From: Marivivens sp. LCG002
GTDB lineage: Bacteria > Pseudomonadota > Alphaproteobacteria > Rhodobacterales > Rhodobacteraceae
Assembly (NCBI RefSeq): GCF_030264275.1
Contig: NZ_CP127165.1
Location: 2,158,001 to 2,222,000, forward strand
Reading direction: 5' to 3'
DNA: 64,000 nucleotides
Shown here: positions 16,440-26,572 of the stretch, piece by piece
Layout: every line of letters starts with the position of its first letter
Position numbering within the stretch: position 1 is the first letter of the stretch
The notes under the pieces: model-generated
Told to the model about the DNA's origin: nothing
Seen by the model: the letters and a program-made list of their open reading frames with translations, nothing else
Database searches by the model: none
Position numbers and translations under genes: made by a program

Positions 16440-17932
16440 CAGTTCTGCCCGTCCAGAATTTCGCGCACTTTGGCGACAAGCTCACTACGTGGCACTTCGT
16501 ATTGGCTCGGGCGCTCTTTCCATTCGTCCAAAGTGGCGTTCTGGGCAATCTGGGCCCCAAGGACGAGGTCCTTGATCTGGACAACGCCCGCCACTTTTTC
16601 GGAGCCGCCTTCGATCACGGCAACGGGAGAGTTCCGGCTATCGGCATACTTGAGCTGGTTTCCGAAGTTCTTGGGGTTTCCAAGATAGACCTCGGCACGG
16701 ATACCCGCATTGCGAAGCTCTGCCACCATGGCCTGATAGTCGGCCATACGGTCGCGGTCCATAACCGTCACGACAACAGGCCCCTTTGCGGTCGCGGTCA
16801 AACGCCCCTTGGCGCGAAGCGCGGCAAGCAGACGGTCGACACCGATCGAAACCCCCGTCGCAGGCACTTCCTGCCCCGTGAAGCGCTTGACCAGATCGTC
16901 ATAGCGCCCACCACCCGAGACCGACCCGAATTGACGCGGGCGTCCCTTTTCGTCGAGAATTTCGAAGGTGAGTTCCGCCTCGTAAACGGGGCCTGTATAA
17001 TACCCGAGACCGCGCACCACCGAAGGGTCGATGACGATACGGTCCGCGCCATATCCCTGCGCATCCAAAAGCTCGGCAATGGTTTCAAGCTCGTTCACAC
17101 CGTCATTGCCGGTGTTCGAACCCGTTACCAACTCGCGCAGGCGAGCGACCGTTGCAGCCCCACTGTCACGACGCGCATCCATAAAGCCCATGACGATCTC
17201 GGCCTGCTCGGGCGAAAGACCCGCCCCCTTGGTGAAATCGCCCGAAGGGTCTTTGCGGCCCTCACCAAGCAGCGCGCGGACACCATCGGTTCCAAGGCGG
17301 TCCAGCTTGTCGATGGCGCGCAGCACGATGCCGCGCTCGTTCACGAACTTATCGGGATCATTCGGATCGAGAACCCCGGCAACCTCCATCACGCCGTTGA
17401 GAACCTTGCGGTTGTTCACCCGCACAACATAGTCGCCGCGCGGAATACCGACGACTTCCAGCGTGTCCGAAAGCATCGCGCAAATCTCGGCATCGGCGGC
17501 GACCGTCGCCGCGCCAACGGTATCGGCATCACACTGATAGAACTGGCGGAAACGGCCCGGACCCGGTTTTTCGTTGCGCCAGACGGGTCCCATCGCATAG
17601 CGGCGATAGGGCGTCGGAAGATCATTGCGGAACTGTGCGTAAACGCGTGCAAGCGGGGCGGTCAGGTCATAACGAAGCGCGACCCAATCGCTGTCGTCTT
17701 CCTGCCAGGCGAAAACACCCTCGTTCGGGCGATCCACATCGGGGAGAAACTTGCCCAGCGCCTCGACCGTTTCAACCGCGCTCGTTTCCAGAGCCTCGAA
17801 GCCATAACGATGATACACCCCTGCGATCTGGTTGAGCATCGCGGCACGCTCGGTGACCTCTACGCCAAAATAATCGCGGAAACCTTTGGGCGTGATTGCC
17901 TGTGGGCGGGGTTGTTTCTTGTCCTTGGCCAT
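16439..17932 (-). CDS. hisS: Histidyl-tRNA synthetase
   Basis: 497 aa, class II synthetase. Motif 2 ([27 protein letters not shown]), the histidine motif [15 protein letters not shown] and motif 3 ([15 protein letters not shown]) are intact, followed by a C-terminal anticodon-binding domain ([27 protein letters not shown]). It first forms His-AMP, then charges tRNA-His in the cytosol. It is the promoter-proximal gene of hisS-hisZ-hisG, with the HisZ start sharing a base with its stop. The promoter should lie in the 135 bp between it and the divergent slyX gene. Confidence 0.96.
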   Translation of the reverse strand: MAKDKKQPRPQAITPKGFRDYFGVEVTERAAMLNQIAGVYHRYGFEALETSAVETVEALGKFLPDVDRPNEGVFAWQEDDSDWVALRYDLTAPLARVYAQFRNDLPTPYRRYAMGPVWRNEKPGPGRFRQFYQCDADTVGAATVAADAEICAMLSDTLEVVGIPRGDYVVRVNNRKVLNGVMEVAGVLDPNDPDKFVNERGIVLRAIDKLDRLGTDGVRALLGEGRKDPSGDFTKGAGLSPEQAEIVMGFMDARRDSGAATVARLRELVTGSNTGNDGVNELETIAELLDAQGYGADRIVIDPSVVRGLGYYTGPVYEAELTFEILDEKGRPRQFGSVSGGGRYDDLVKRFTGQEVPATGVSIGVDRLLAALRAKGRLTATAKGPVVVTVMDRDRMADYQAMVAELRNAGIRAEVYLGNPKNFGNQLKYADSRNSPVAVIEGGSEKVAGVVQIKDLVLGAQIAQNATLDEWKERPSQYEVPRSELVAKVREILDGQN

Positions 17933-18067
17933 TTTGTCCTCGGTCGGTGGTTTGCTCTGCCTTTAACGTGCGCAGCCCCCGAGAGCAACGCAGGCTTTGC
18001 GTGTTTGTATGCCTCAAGCGCGTGCGGCGACATAGACGGCGTGCTTGGAGGCTGATAATGGAAAAGC

Positions 18068-18271
18068 ATGTCAGACATAATACGCCTCGAAGAAAAGATC
18101 GCGCACCTCACCCGAATGGTCGAGGAGCTCTCGGATGTGGTCGCCAAGCAGCAGGTCGACCTTGATCTGGCCAAAAGGCGGATCGGGATGCTTCTGGAGC
18201 GTGAGGCCCAGCGCGAAATGGACGGCGAGAGCATGATCCCGCTGGCCGATCAACGCCCCCCGCATTGGTAA
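18068..18271 (+). CDS. slyX: SlyX family protein
   Basis: 67 aa, the normal size. It shows the SlyX pattern: IIRLEEKIAHLTRMVEELSDVVAKQQVDLDLAKRRIGMLLERE, a heptad-repeat coiled coil of about 45 residues, and the conserved PPHW-type C-terminus (ADQRPPHW). Biochemical role unknown. Divergent from hisS and convergent with the lipoprotein gene, whose stop lies one base beyond the slyX stop. Confidence 0.88.
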   Translation: MSDIIRLEEKIAHLTRMVEELSDVVAKQQVDLDLAKRRIGMLLEREAQREMDGESMIPLADQRPPHW

Positions 18272-18272
18272 A

Positions 18273-19091
18273 CTAGGGTTCGCGCAACTCGACGGAAACG
18301 ACACGGCCTTCGTGGATGAGGATGTCGGCCCAATGCGCATTGGTGCCGAAGGCTTCGTAAGCTGTTAAAAAAGTTGTCGCTTTTGCCAGTTCATCAAGTT
18401 GCCCGCCACAGGGCTCGCCGATCGTCACGCTGCAAAACCGCGACTGGATCTCGTCATAGGCACGATCGGTTGCGCTGGTTGCCTTGCGGCCTGCCTGAAA
18501 CCGCAGCATCTCATAGGTCCCCACATCGCCGAACATCACCATTGCGGCGGTGAATTGACGGACACAGCCATCGGGAAACCCCGTGAGATAGAAACTGCGC
18601 GGGGCTTCGGTGTCGCCGCCCGCATCATAAAGACCATAGCCCGAAGCAGAGGTGACGCGCGCGCCAAGCTCATTCGGCGCAATTTCACAATTGGTTCCGA
18701 TCTCGCCATAGGGCAATAGTGTGCCGCTGGTCACGCGCTGCGAGGCCGGCCCGATGATCGGCTCATCCACCTGTTCTCGGGCAGGCTTGCGACTCAGAAG
18801 CCCGAACAAACTGCGTTTCGGCCTAGAGACGGTCTCTTCCTCAGGAATGTCGTCCGTCGCGTCTGTGTCATGCGATGGGCCCGGCGTTGACACGGTTTCA
18901 TCGGTTGCGCTCTTGGGCAACAAACGGGCAAAGAGCCCTCTGCGCGCGGGAGCCTCTTCAACCGATGCGATGGCCAGAGACTCGCCCTCTGGCGCAAGCT
19001 CGATATCCTCAAGTCTGTTCACTCGATCAAAGGGATTGCCACACCCCGACAAAGCAAGCCCCATTCCGAGGACCAGCACATATTTCTTCAT
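18273..19091 (-). CDS. Predicted lipoprotein of unknown function
   Basis: 272 aa. Signal peptide with lipobox (MKKYVLVLGMGLALSGC; cleavage before Cys17). Residues about 45-110 are low-complexity, acidic and Pro/Ser-rich and carry two related basic patches, RRGLFARLLPK and KRSLFGLLSRK. The globular C-terminal half (from TLLPYGEIGTNCEIAPNELG) contains four further cysteines (in GTNCEI, DGCVRQ, RFCSVTIGEPCGG), which could form two disulfides in the periplasm. I do not recognise a named domain. It is next to dnaE on the same strand, 88 bp downstream. Confidence 0.8.
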   Translation of the reverse strand: MKKYVLVLGMGLALSGCGNPFDRVNRLEDIELAPEGESLAIASVEEAPARRGLFARLLPKSATDETVSTPGPSHDTDATDDIPEEETVSRPKRSLFGLLSRKPAREQVDEPIIGPASQRVTSGTLLPYGEIGTNCEIAPNELGARVTSASGYGLYDAGGDTEAPRSFYLTGFPDGCVRQFTAAMVMFGDVGTYEMLRFQAGRKATSATDRAYDEIQSRFCSVTIGEPCGGQLDELAKATTFLTAYEAFGTNAHWADILIHEGRVVSVELREP

Positions 19092-19179
19092 GGTATCCGT
19101 CTCGCCGCCGCGCCCACTCTACCGTTGGGTTAACAACGGGTCTAAGGGACAATCCCAGATGCGGCAAGCCCGAGTGGCC

Positions 19180-22100
19180 TTAGACTTCCTCGACCTCGAT
19201 CACGCCGTTCAGCGACTTGATCGCGCCCTTGATCTGCGGGTTGAGCGGAAATTCCTCGCCGATATCCAATTCGACTTCACCCGGAAGATCGGGCCGAAGC
19301 AGGCAGAAATAGATCGGCCCCCTACCCCCGCGGACCTTGTCACGGCGCGCACTCTCGAGGACTGAAGCAACCGAAGCAATCGCCTCTTCCTCGTCGACGA
19401 ATATCCTTAGCCCCGTGCTGCCTGCATCGGCGACAACGTTATCGATCGGCGAAACAGACCGCGCCAGAAGCTTGAGCTGATCGCTTTCCATGGTCGCTTC
19501 GACCTGAAGCACCACCTGTGCACCGGTCTCCAGAAAATCGCGACAAGCCTCGAGCGTATCCGAGAAAATCGTCACCTCGTAACCACCTGTCGGGTCGGAA
19601 AGCTGCGCAAAAGCAAAGCGGTTTCCTCGCGCAGACTTGCGTTCCTGCCGTCCCGACACCGTGCCCGCCATTTTGACGATACACGCACCGCGCTCGGCCT
19701 TGGCCGTCACTTCGTCAAGGGTCAGCACCTGCTTGCGTTTCAGCGCAGGAAGGTAGTCGTCCAGCGGGTGACCCGAGAGATAGAACCCGATCGCCTTGAA
19801 TTCTTCGGCCAGACGTTCCGCAGGCAGCCAGTCGTCACAGCGCGGCAAACGCGGCTCGGGCAAATCATCCCCCGCATCCCCGAAGAGAGACACCTGATTG
19901 GACGACTTTTGTTCATGCACGGCCGCCGAATATCCCGAAAGCGCATCAAGGCTCTCGAATACGCGGCGCCGATTGCTGTCGAGTTGGTCAAAGGCCCCTG
20001 CGCGGGCCAGCATCTCCAACGGTCGTTTGCCCACACGTTTCAAATCCGCGCGGCGGGCGAAATCGAACAAGTTCACGAAAGGCTTGTCGCCGCGCGCTTC
20101 CACGATCAGCTTCATCGCCTCGACGCCCACGTTCTTGAGCGCGCCCAGCGCATAGACCAGTTTCTGATCGACCACATCGAAGGTCGCGAGCGATCGGTTG
20201 ACGCAAGGCGGGATGTAATCGATCCCGAGACCCTTTTTCACCTCTTGGAAATAAACGGCGAGCTTATCCGTCAGGTGGATATCGCAGTTCATCACCCCCG
20301 CCATGAATTCGACGGGATGGTTCGCCTTGAGCCATGCGGTTTGATAGGACACCACCGCATAGGCAGCCGCGTGCGATTTGTTGAAACCGTAGTTCGCGAA
20401 TTTCTCCAGAAGATCGAAAACCTCGCCGGCTTTCTTTTCGGGGACGTTGTGCGTGGCCTTGGCACCCTCGATGAACTTGGGGCGTTCCTTGGCCATTTCT
20501 TCGGCAATCTTCTTACCCATCGCGCGGCGCAAAAGGTCCGCGCCGCCAAGACTATAGCCCGCCATGACCTGCGCGATCTGCATCACCTGTTCCTGATAAA
20601 CGATGATGCCCTGCGTTTCAGCAAGGATATGGTCGATGGTCGGGTGGATCGATTCCAGCTCCCGTTTGCCGTGCTTGACCTCACAGTAAACGGGGATGTT
20701 TTCCATCGGGCCGGGACGATAGAGCGCCACGAGCGCCACGATGTCCTCGATACAGGTCGGCTTCATGCGCTTGAGCGCATCCATCATACCTGTGGATTCC
20801 ACCTGAAACACAGCGACCGTTTTTGCGTCGGCATAGAGTTTATAGGTGCGCTCGTCATCCAGCGGGATCGCGTTGATCTCGTTCTCGGCGCCCTCGGCCG
20901 GCTCGTAAAGCTTGCGCCCGTCCGCTGCGACATGAAGCGGGCGGCCTGATTTGAAAATGAGGTTCATCGCCGACTGGATCACCGTCAACGTCTTGAGCCC
21001 GAGGAAGTCGAACTTCACAAGGCCCGCCTGCTCGACCCATTTCATGTTGAACTGGGTCGCAGGCATATCCGAACGCGGATCCTGATAGAGCGGCACAAGC
21101 TCGTCGAGCGGACGATCTCCGATCACCACGCCTGCAGCGTGGGTCGAGGCGTTGCGCAAGAGCCCCTCGATCTTCATCCCATAGGTCAAAAGTCGATCTA
21201 CGACTTCCTCGTTGCGGGCCTCTTCGCGAAGTCGCTCTTCCTGCGCCAAAGCCTGTTCGATCGAGACGGGCTTAACGCCTTCGACAGGGATCATCTTGGA
21301 GAGGCGGTCGACCTGACCATATGGCATCTGGAGAACGCGCCCAACGTCGCGGACGGCCGCTTTGGACAAAAGCGCGCCGAATGTGATGATCTGCCCGACT
21401 TTGTCGCGACCGTATTTTTCCTGCACATAGCGGATCGTTTCTTCGCGACGATCCATGCAAAAGTCGATGTCGAAGTCCGGCATCGAAACACGTTCGGGAT
21501 TGAGAAAACGTTCGAAGAGAAGCGAGTAGCGCAAAGGATCAAGGTCGGTGATCGTCAGCACATAAGCGACGAGTGAACCTGCACCCGACCCCCGCCCCGG
21601 ACCGACGGGAATGCCATTGTCCTTGGACCATTTGATAAAGTCGGCAACGATCAGGAAGTAGCCGGGGAACCCCATGCCTTCGATGATATCAAGCTCGAAC
21701 TGGAGCCGTTCTTCGTAAACCTTGCGGTCCGCAACCGCCTTGATCACCGAAAGGCGCTTGTCCAAACCTTCCCAAGCCTGACGGCGAAGTTCCTCCACCT
21801 CGTCGTCGGCGAATTTGGGGAGGATCGGCGCACGCTTATAAACCTTGAACGCGCAGCGCTTCGCAATCTCGACTGTGTTTTCAATCGCTTCAGGAAGATC
21901 GGCAAAAAGCGCAACCATTTCCTCTTGGCTCTTGAAGTAGTGTTGCGGCGTGAGACGACGGCGCGGCTCTTGCTGATCGACATAGGCGCCTTGGGCGATA
22001 CAGATAAGCGCGTCGTGGGCCTCATAGATGTCGGGCTTGGGGAAATACACATCATTGGTCGCCACGAGCGGGATATCCATGTCGTAGGCCATTTCAATAT

Positions 22101-22683
22101 GCCCGCGCTCGCTCAATCGTTCGGCTTCGGGAAGACCGCCTTCCTCGGGGTGGCGCTGTAGCTCGATATAAAACCTGTCGGCATAGATGTCGTGAAGCGA
22201 CCTGACCAAAGCTTCGGCCTTGACGCTCTGCCCCATGCGCAAGAGCCGCCCGACAGGGCCATCCGGACCACCGGAGAGACAGATCAATCCCGCATTATGG
22301 GCCTTTAGGTCATCTAGTGTCACATGCGGAAGCTGGCCGCCCTGATCCAGATAGAGCGCGGAATTGAGCTTCATCAGGTTCATGTAACCTTGCTCGGACT
22401 GCGCCAAGAGAACGATCGGCGCAGGCGGCTCGGGGCGTTTTCCGGGCTCGGGCGCGACATAGGCCAAATCGATCTGACAGCCGACGATCGGTTGAACACC
22501 ATCCTTGCCCGCATATTCCGAAAATTCGAGCCCGCAGAACATGTTGTTCGTATCCGTCACGGCAACGGCGGGCATGTTCATTGCAGCCGCCATTCCCGCC
22601 AGTTTCTTGACGCGAACAGCGCCTTCCAGAAGCGAATATTCGGTATGGACGCGGAGGTGTATAAATCTGGCAGAGTCACTCAT
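19180..22683 (-). CDS. dnaE: DNA polymerase III alpha subunit
   Basis: 1167 aa, the normal DnaE1 length. It is the replicative polymerase. Domain order: N-terminal PHP domain (FIHLRVHTEYSLLEGA, about residues 8-24, with later metal-site remnants), the C-family polymerase core with PGRGSGAGSLVAYVLTITDLDPL and the catalytic MPDFDIDFCMDRR, the AAGVVIGD tower-side motif, the FNKSHAAAYAVVSYQTAWLKANHP helix-hairpin region, and an OB domain near the C-terminus (VKMAGTVSGRQERKSARGNRFAF). The length, the intact PHP and the absence of an adjacent imuA/imuB indicate DnaE1 rather than the mutagenic ImuC/DnaE2. Confidence 0.97.
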   Translation of the reverse strand: MSDSARFIHLRVHTEYSLLEGAVRVKKLAGMAAAMNMPAVAVTDTNNMFCGLEFSEYAGKDGVQPIVGCQIDLAYVAPEPGKRPEPPAPIVLLAQSEQGYMNLMKLNSALYLDQGGQLPHVTLDDLKAHNAGLICLSGGPDGPVGRLLRMGQSVKAEALVRSLHDIYADRFYIELQRHPEEGGLPEAERLSERGHIEMAYDMDIPLVATNDVYFPKPDIYEAHDALICIAQGAYVDQQEPRRRLTPQHYFKSQEEMVALFADLPEAIENTVEIAKRCAFKVYKRAPILPKFADDEVEELRRQAWEGLDKRLSVIKAVADRKVYEERLQFELDIIEGMGFPGYFLIVADFIKWSKDNGIPVGPGRGSGAGSLVAYVLTITDLDPLRYSLLFERFLNPERVSMPDFDIDFCMDRREETIRYVQEKYGRDKVGQIITFGALLSKAAVRDVGRVLQMPYGQVDRLSKMIPVEGVKPVSIEQALAQEERLREEARNEEVVDRLLTYGMKIEGLLRNASTHAAGVVIGDRPLDELVPLYQDPRSDMPATQFNMKWVEQAGLVKFDFLGLKTLTVIQSAMNLIFKSGRPLHVAADGRKLYEPAEGAENEINAIPLDDERTYKLYADAKTVAVFQVESTGMMDALKRMKPTCIEDIVALVALYRPGPMENIPVYCEVKHGKRELESIHPTIDHILAETQGIIVYQEQVMQIAQVMAGYSLGGADLLRRAMGKKIAEEMAKERPKFIEGAKATHNVPEKKAGEVFDLLEKFANYGFNKSHAAAYAVVSYQTAWLKANHPVEFMAGVMNCDIHLTDKLAVYFQEVKKGLGIDYIPPCVNRSLATFDVVDQKLVYALGALKNVGVEAMKLIVEARGDKPFVNLFDFARRADLKRVGKRPLEMLARAGAFDQLDSNRRRVFESLDALSGYSAAVHEQKSSNQVSLFGDAGDDLPEPRLPRCDDWLPAERLAEEFKAIGFYLSGHPLDDYLPALKRKQVLTLDEVTAKAERGACIVKMAGTVSGRQERKSARGNRFAFAQLSDPTGGYEVTIFSDTLEACRDFLETGAQVVLQVEATMESDQLKLLARSVSPIDNVVADAGSTGLRIFVDEEEAIASVASVLESARRDKVRGGRGPIYFCLLRPDLPGEVELDIGEEFPLNPQIKGAIKSLNGVIEVEEV

Positions 22684-22842
22684 GTGCCCAAGCTACTCCA
22701 GCCGTCCCCCAGAGGGAATAACCAAAGGCGCGCCGCAAAGGTGCCCATTTTTTGCGCATTCGCATAGGGACGTGGCGACCCTCGGACCCTTTTCTCTTGC
22801 CAAACCGCGTTTTCCTTTGGTCTATTCAAGAACAACACGGGC

Positions 22843-22869
22843 ACAGGATCTACGCCGCATCGATCCTGT
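22843..22869. promoter_or_regulatory. Inverted repeat upstream of xdhA
   Basis: ACAGGATC (22843-22850) and GATCCTGT (22862-22869) are perfect 8-bp arms around 11 bp, 38 bp before the xdhA start. It is a candidate operator or leader hairpin for the xanthine operon. It matches no named site that I can confirm. Confidence 0.5.
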
Positions 22870-22907
22870 AAGGACCCCTTCACGACGGTAAGGCGGCGGG
22901 TTTTCAC

Positions 22908-24269
22908 ATGGATATCGAGTTTCTTCTGAACGGAGAGACCATTCGGTTGACCACCGCGCCGACTCGGACTTTGCTCGAGTGGCTGCGTGAAGAGCGCGAT
23001 TTGAAAGGCACCAAAGAGGGATGCAACGAAGGCGACTGCGGGGCCTGCACCGTGGTGGTTCAGGATGAAAACGGGATCAAGGCGCTCAATGCCTGCATTC
23101 TCTTTTTGCCGCAACTTCACGGCAAAGCGGTGCGCACGGTCGAAGCGCTCGGATCGAATGGCCTTCACCCCGTTCAAACGGCCATGATCGAACATCACGG
23201 GTCTCAATGCGGGTTCTGCACACCCGGGATTGTGGCCTCGCTGGTTGCGGGTCATGCGCAGGGACGGACAGATCACGATACCGTTCTGGCAGGAAACCTT
23301 TGCCGCTGCACCGGTTACGCCCCCATCATAAGGGCCGCCCAAGCCGCCGAAGGTGCCGAGCGCCCCGACTGGATCGAGGAGGATCACCAAAAGCTCTCGA
23401 CCCTCAGGGCGCCCGCGCCCTTTGCACCGCAGACCTCGGACGAACTTGCCGCTTGGTATGTCGATCATCCCGATGCCCAACTGATCGCAGGTGCGACGGA
23501 TGTCGGTCTTTGGGTCACAAAGCAGCTCAGAGAATTGCCGAACGTCGCGTTCCTCGGGAAATGTAGCGATCTTCAGCATATCCGCGATTTGGGGGACCGC
23601 CTTTGGATCGGCGCGGCTGTCACCATGACCGCGCTTCGTTCGGCTTTGCTCGAAAGCCATCCGACTTATGCCGAGTTGATCCGCCGTTATGCCTCGGAGC
23701 AAGTGCGCAACGCCGCAACCATCGGCGGGAATATCGCGAACGGCTCGCCGATCGGCGACAATCCACCCGCGCTGATTGCCATGGGTGCGCAACTCCAGCT
23801 CAGGCAGGGCGATGCGCGGCGCAGCCTCGCCCTCGAGGACTTTTTCATCGATTACGGCAAACAGGACCGCAGAAACGGTGAGTTCGTGGAAGCCGTCTTG
23901 ATCCCCAAAACAGTGCCCGACTTCAAGTGCTACAAAATCTCCAAGCGCTTCGATCAGGATATCTCGGCTGTCCTTGGATGTTTCAACGTGACGGTGGAAA
24001 ACGGCACCGTGACCGCGGCGCGGATCGCCTTTGGCGGAATGGCCGCAACTCCGAAACTTGCAACCCATGCAATGCAAGCGATGGTGGGCGAGACATGGTC
24101 CACGGACACGATCAACCGCGCCAAAGCCGCCATGGAAAAAGACTTCCGTCCGATCAGCGATATGCGAGCAAGCGCGGGGTATCGACTTGAGGTCGCAAAA
24201 TCCCTCTTCGACCGCTATTTCGCCGAGCGGGCGGGACAGGTAGTCAATGTTCTGGAGGTCCGCGCATGA
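22908..24269 (+). CDS. xdhA: Xanthine dehydrogenase small subunit (2Fe-2S / FAD)
   Basis: 453 aa. With XdhB it oxidises hypoxanthine to xanthine and urate. Two [2Fe-2S] domains: plant-ferredoxin-like GCNEGDCGACTVVV...NAC (residues about 38-67) and helical SQCGFCTPG...NLCRCTGY (about 103-143). An FAD domain follows (AGATDVGLWVTKQLRELPNVAFLG and TIGGNIANGSPIGDNPPAL). All eight cluster cysteines are present. First gene of a seven-gene overlapping run; its stop overlaps xdhB by four bases. A 224-bp leader region separates it from the divergent dnaE. Confidence 0.96.
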   Translation: MDIEFLLNGETIRLTTAPTRTLLEWLREERDLKGTKEGCNEGDCGACTVVVQDENGIKALNACILFLPQLHGKAVRTVEALGSNGLHPVQTAMIEHHGSQCGFCTPGIVASLVAGHAQGRTDHDTVLAGNLCRCTGYAPIIRAAQAAEGAERPDWIEEDHQKLSTLRAPAPFAPQTSDELAAWYVDHPDAQLIAGATDVGLWVTKQLRELPNVAFLGKCSDLQHIRDLGDRLWIGAAVTMTALRSALLESHPTYAELIRRYASEQVRNAATIGGNIANGSPIGDNPPALIAMGAQLQLRQGDARRSLALEDFFIDYGKQDRRNGEFVEAVLIPKTVPDFKCYKISKRFDQDISAVLGCFNVTVENGTVTAARIAFGGMAATPKLATHAMQAMVGETWSTDTINRAKAAMEKDFRPISDMRASAGYRLEVAKSLFDRYFAERAGQVVNVLEVRA

Positions 24270-26572
24270 GTGTCCATCGTTCCTCCCCCCATGACAGCGC
24301 ACCTCTCCACGTCACAGGCGCCGCGCGCTATGTCGATGATATCCCGCTTCCGCGTGGCGCGCTTCACCTCGCATTCGGTCTATCGACCATCGCTAAGGGC
24401 AAGATCACCGACATGGACCTTTCCTCGGTCCGCACTGCTCAAGGGGTCGTTGCCGTTCTGACGGCAGAGGATCTTCCCTTTGCCAATGACGTCTCCCCCG
24501 GAGCGCATGACGAGCCGCTTCTGAGCGACGGGACAGTCCATTATCACGGCCAGCCGCTTTTCCTCGTCGTTGCCGAAAGCCATCTGCTCGCACGCAAAGC
24601 CGCACGGCTGGGGAAAATCACATATACCGAGGAAACGCCGATCCTCACGATCAAAGAAGCATTGGCCGCAGATAGTCGTTTCGAGGACGGTCCCCGTGTC
24701 TGGAGCAAGGGGGATAGTCGAACGGCAATCAAATCCGCGCCGAACCGGATCTCGGGCCGGATCACGATGGGCGGGCAAGAGCATTTCTACCTTGAGGGTC
24801 AAGCTGCGCTGGCATTGCCGCAGGATAACGGGGATATGGAAATCCATTCTTCGACCCAGCACCCGACCGAAATCCAACACAAGGTGGCCGAAGCTCTGGG
24901 CATTCCGTTTCACGGTGTGCGGGTTGAAACGCGGCGAATGGGGGGCGGTTTCGGCGGCAAGGAAAGCCAAGGCAACGCACTTGCCGTGGCCTGCGCCATC
25001 GCCGCAAGACTGACGGGGCGCGCCTGCAAGATGCGCTATGACCGCGATGACGACATGGTGATCACGGGCAAGCGGCACGACTTCGAAATCGACTACGAGG
25101 TGGGGTTCGACCAGAGTGGCCGCATTCTCGGGATCGAGTTCGACCAGAAGACCCGTGGCGGCTGGGCGCTTGATCTGACGCTTCCTGTGGCGGATCGCGC
25201 GATGCTTCATTCCGACAACGCCTATTTGCTGGATCACGTCACGATCACATCGCATCGGCTCAAGACCAACACCGCCTCGGCAACGGCGTTTCGCGGGTTC
25301 GGCGGCCCCCAAGGCGTGCTCGGGATCGAACGGGTGATGGATCATATCGCCCATACGCTTGGGGCTGATCCCGTCGACGTGCGGCGGATCAACTATTACG
25401 CACCGATGCAGGCGAACCCCGCCGCGGCGAACCCCGTCAATACGACGCCCTACGGGATGGAAGTCACTGACTTTATTCTGGGCGAAATGACCGAAAACTT
25501 CCTCGCAAGTGCGGCCTATGCCGAAAGACGTCGAGAGATCGATGCTTGGAACGCCGCGCAGCCTATTCTGAAAAAAGGGCTCGGGTTCTCGCCGGTCAAA
25601 TTCGGTATCTCGTTCACGCTTACCCATCTCAACCAAGCGGGTGCCTTGGTGCACGTTTATGCCGACGGTTCCATAAGGATCAACCACGGTGGAACCGAGA
25701 TGGGCCAAGGACTGTTCCAGAAAGTCGCGCAAGTCGCGGCCCAGACCTTTGGCGTGGATCAGGCCGCAATCAAGATCACCGCAACCGACACGGCCAAGGT
25801 CCCCAACACCTCGGCGACGGCTGCCTCTTCGGGTTCCGACCTCAATGGAATGGCCGTCAAAATCGCCTGCGATACGATCAAGGACCGTATGGCAGAAGTC
25901 GCGGCACAGGTCCTTGATTGCACCTCCGCAGAGCTACGCTTCGAAGGCGGGCACGTGCACGGCCCGTCCAAATCGCTGCTCTTTGCCGAGCTTGCGGCGC
26001 TGGCGTATCAGTCACGCGTCAGCCTATCGTCCACGGGGTTTTACAAGACCCCCGACCTCAGCTGGGACCGCATCGCAGGCAAAGGCCGACCGTTTTTCTA
26101 TTTTGCCCAAGGTCTTGCGCTTACCGAAGTGGTGATCGACACCCTGACAGGAGAAAACCGCATTCTGCGCGCGGATATTCTCCATGACGCAGGCGCGTCG
26201 CTGAACCCCGCGCTTGATATCGGACAGGTCGAAGGCGGCTATGTGCAGGGCGCAGGATGGCTCACCACCGAAGAGCTTGTCTGGGACGACAAAGGAAGGC
26301 TGCGCACCCACGCGCCCTCGACCTACAAAATCCCTGCCTGCTCCGACCGTCCCGACGTCTTTAACGTCGATCTTTGGGATGCACCGAACCCGATGGCAAC
26401 GATCTATCGGTCAAAAGCGGTCGGCGAGCCCCCTTTCATGCATGGGATCTCGGCGTTCTTGGCCCTTTCGGACGCGATTTCCGCATGCGGGCCGAAATAC
26501 CCGATGCTCGATGCGCCCGCGACACCCGAACGCATTCTTGCCGCCATCAAGAGGGCCCGAGATGAGCTTTGA
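24266..26572 (+). CDS. xdhB: Xanthine dehydrogenase large (molybdopterin) subunit
   Basis: 768 aa. It carries the molybdenum cofactor where purine hydroxylation occurs. Family landmarks: GAARYVDDIPLPRGALHLAFGLS at the N-terminus, the EGQAAL-type substrate segment, ETRRMGGGFGGKESQ, TAFRGFGGPQGVLGIERVMDHIA (Moco contact, with the substrate-binding Arg), and VGEPPFMHGISAFLALSDAI with the catalytic Glu in GEPP. Length and motifs fit bacterial XdhB rather than CO dehydrogenase or aldehyde oxidase. Overlaps xdhA by 4 and xdhC by 11 bases. Confidence 0.96.
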   Translation: MSVHRSSPHDSAPLHVTGAARYVDDIPLPRGALHLAFGLSTIAKGKITDMDLSSVRTAQGVVAVLTAEDLPFANDVSPGAHDEPLLSDGTVHYHGQPLFLVVAESHLLARKAARLGKITYTEETPILTIKEALAADSRFEDGPRVWSKGDSRTAIKSAPNRISGRITMGGQEHFYLEGQAALALPQDNGDMEIHSSTQHPTEIQHKVAEALGIPFHGVRVETRRMGGGFGGKESQGNALAVACAIAARLTGRACKMRYDRDDDMVITGKRHDFEIDYEVGFDQSGRILGIEFDQKTRGGWALDLTLPVADRAMLHSDNAYLLDHVTITSHRLKTNTASATAFRGFGGPQGVLGIERVMDHIAHTLGADPVDVRRINYYAPMQANPAAANPVNTTPYGMEVTDFILGEMTENFLASAAYAERRREIDAWNAAQPILKKGLGFSPVKFGISFTLTHLNQAGALVHVYADGSIRINHGGTEMGQGLFQKVAQVAAQTFGVDQAAIKITATDTAKVPNTSATAASSGSDLNGMAVKIACDTIKDRMAEVAAQVLDCTSAELRFEGGHVHGPSKSLLFAELAALAYQSRVSLSSTGFYKTPDLSWDRIAGKGRPFFYFAQGLALTEVVIDTLTGENRILRADILHDAGASLNPALDIGQVEGGYVQGAGWLTTEELVWDDKGRLRTHAPSTYKIPACSDRPDVFNVDLWDAPNPMATIYRSKAVGEPPFMHGISAFLALSDAISACGPKYPMLDAPATPERILAAIKRARDEL

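Noticed and set aside
16388-18055. 555-codon open frame antisense to hisS
   Set aside because: Shadow frame with no family features; hisS is complete on the minus strand.
22684-22907. Xanthine or molybdenum-cofactor riboswitch before xdhA
   Set aside because: Only one short inverted repeat is visible; I cannot match the conserved core of either class.
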